Assembly: GCA_900766795.1 (NCBI GenBank)
Contig: CAAFWX010000330.1
Coordinates: 1-6,545 of the forward strand
Length of the DNA: 6,545 nucleotides
Source: Oscillospiraceae bacterium
GTDB taxonomy: Bacteria > Bacillota_A > Clostridia > Oscillospirales > Ruminococcaceae
Direction of reading: 5' to 3'
The notes beneath the pieces are model-generated. The model had not been told where the DNA came from. It saw only the letters and a list, made by a program, of their open reading frames with translations, and did not search any database. Shown here piece by piece: positions 6,303-6,545 of the stretch. A program made the position numbers and the translations under genes. Position 1 is the stretch's first letter, and the number at the start of each line of letters is the position of its first letter.

Positions 6303-6545
6303 TCAGTTAAATCTCTTTATCTCGCTGTCGGCGAAGCAGAATCCCGCAAAACCCGCGGCTTTGAGCCTGTCAAGCATGGGAGCAAGCTTCTTCGGCTTTC
6401 TGCAAAGGGCAACGTCGTATTCCGCACGAAGCTCGTCTGCTTTAGCGTATGCTTCCATGAAATTGTCGTCGTACACAAGGGCAATCTTTTCCTTTGCGCA
6501 GGCAGCCCTGCCCATGTCGGAGAGAATGCTGAAAATGCGCTCAAA
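6303..6545 (-). CDS. hisZ: Histidyl-tRNA synthetase-like protein, probably HisZ (3' end only)
   Basis: The last 80 codons of a gene that enters from the right edge and ends in tandem stops TGA TAA. The first residues, FERIFSILSDMG, resemble the end of class II motif 3 in histidyl-tRNA synthetase relatives (GxERIFSI type). The rest has an alternating strand-helix pattern with KPKKLAPMLDRLKAAGFAGF, as in the HisRS C-terminal anticodon-binding-like domain. The protein stops right after that strand (ADSEIKRFN), without the usual HisRS tail, which favours HisZ. HisZ is the regulatory subunit that with short HisG forms ATP phosphoribosyltransferase, the first step of histidine synthesis. The motif 1-3 core is outside the window, so HisRS itself or an unrelated protein cannot be excluded. 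No terminator follows. Confidence 0.5.
   Translation of the reverse strand, partial: FERIFSILSDMGRAACAKEKIALVYDDNFMEAYAKADELRAEYDVALCRKPKKLAPMLDRLKAAGFAGFCFADSEIKRFN

Overview
The window carries five genes or gene fragments, all on the minus strand, so transcription runs from the right-hand end toward position 1. In transcription order they are: the 3' end of a histidyl-tRNA-synthetase-like gene (probably hisZ), a short PfkB-family sugar kinase, a HAD phosphatase fused to an unrecognised nuclease-like C-terminal half, a complete addB, and the first 34 codons of addA. The AddAB pair (rather than RecBCD), strong AGGAGG-type ribosome binding sites, tight gene packing and a G+C content that looks slightly above 50% by eye suggest a Bacillota member. 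An anaerobic Clostridia of the Ruminococcaceae/Oscillospirales kind is my best guess, but it is an inference, not something a marker gene here proves.

Layout: 6303-6545 is the C-terminal part of the HisZ/HisRS-like gene. The gap 6236-6302 holds a good sigma-A-type promoter (TTGACA, 17-bp spacer, extended -10 TGA-TATCAT) reading into the kinase; no terminator is visible. The kinase (5552-6235) is 23 bp from the HAD fusion gene (3810-5528), which is 24 bp from addB (105-3785), which is 2 bp from addA (1-102). The last four genes therefore look like one operon, with no internal promoter or terminator that I could recognise and no non-coding stretch above 70 bp.

Function: AddA and AddB form the helicase-nuclease that resects double-strand breaks and loads recombination. 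AddB here keeps its RecB-type nuclease residues and four iron-sulfur cysteines, but its N-terminal Walker A is destroyed, so all ATP-driven unwinding should come from AddA. The gene immediately upstream joins a Cof-type HAD phosphatase to a roughly 255-residue domain with a D-x8-E-x-Q core resembling PD-(D/E)xK nucleases and a winged-helix-like end. Its position next to addBA makes a nucleic-acid role plausible but unproven. The PfkB protein lacks the usual N-terminal third while keeping the catalytic GAGD loop. The fusion protein and the shortened kinase are the least ordinary parts of the window.
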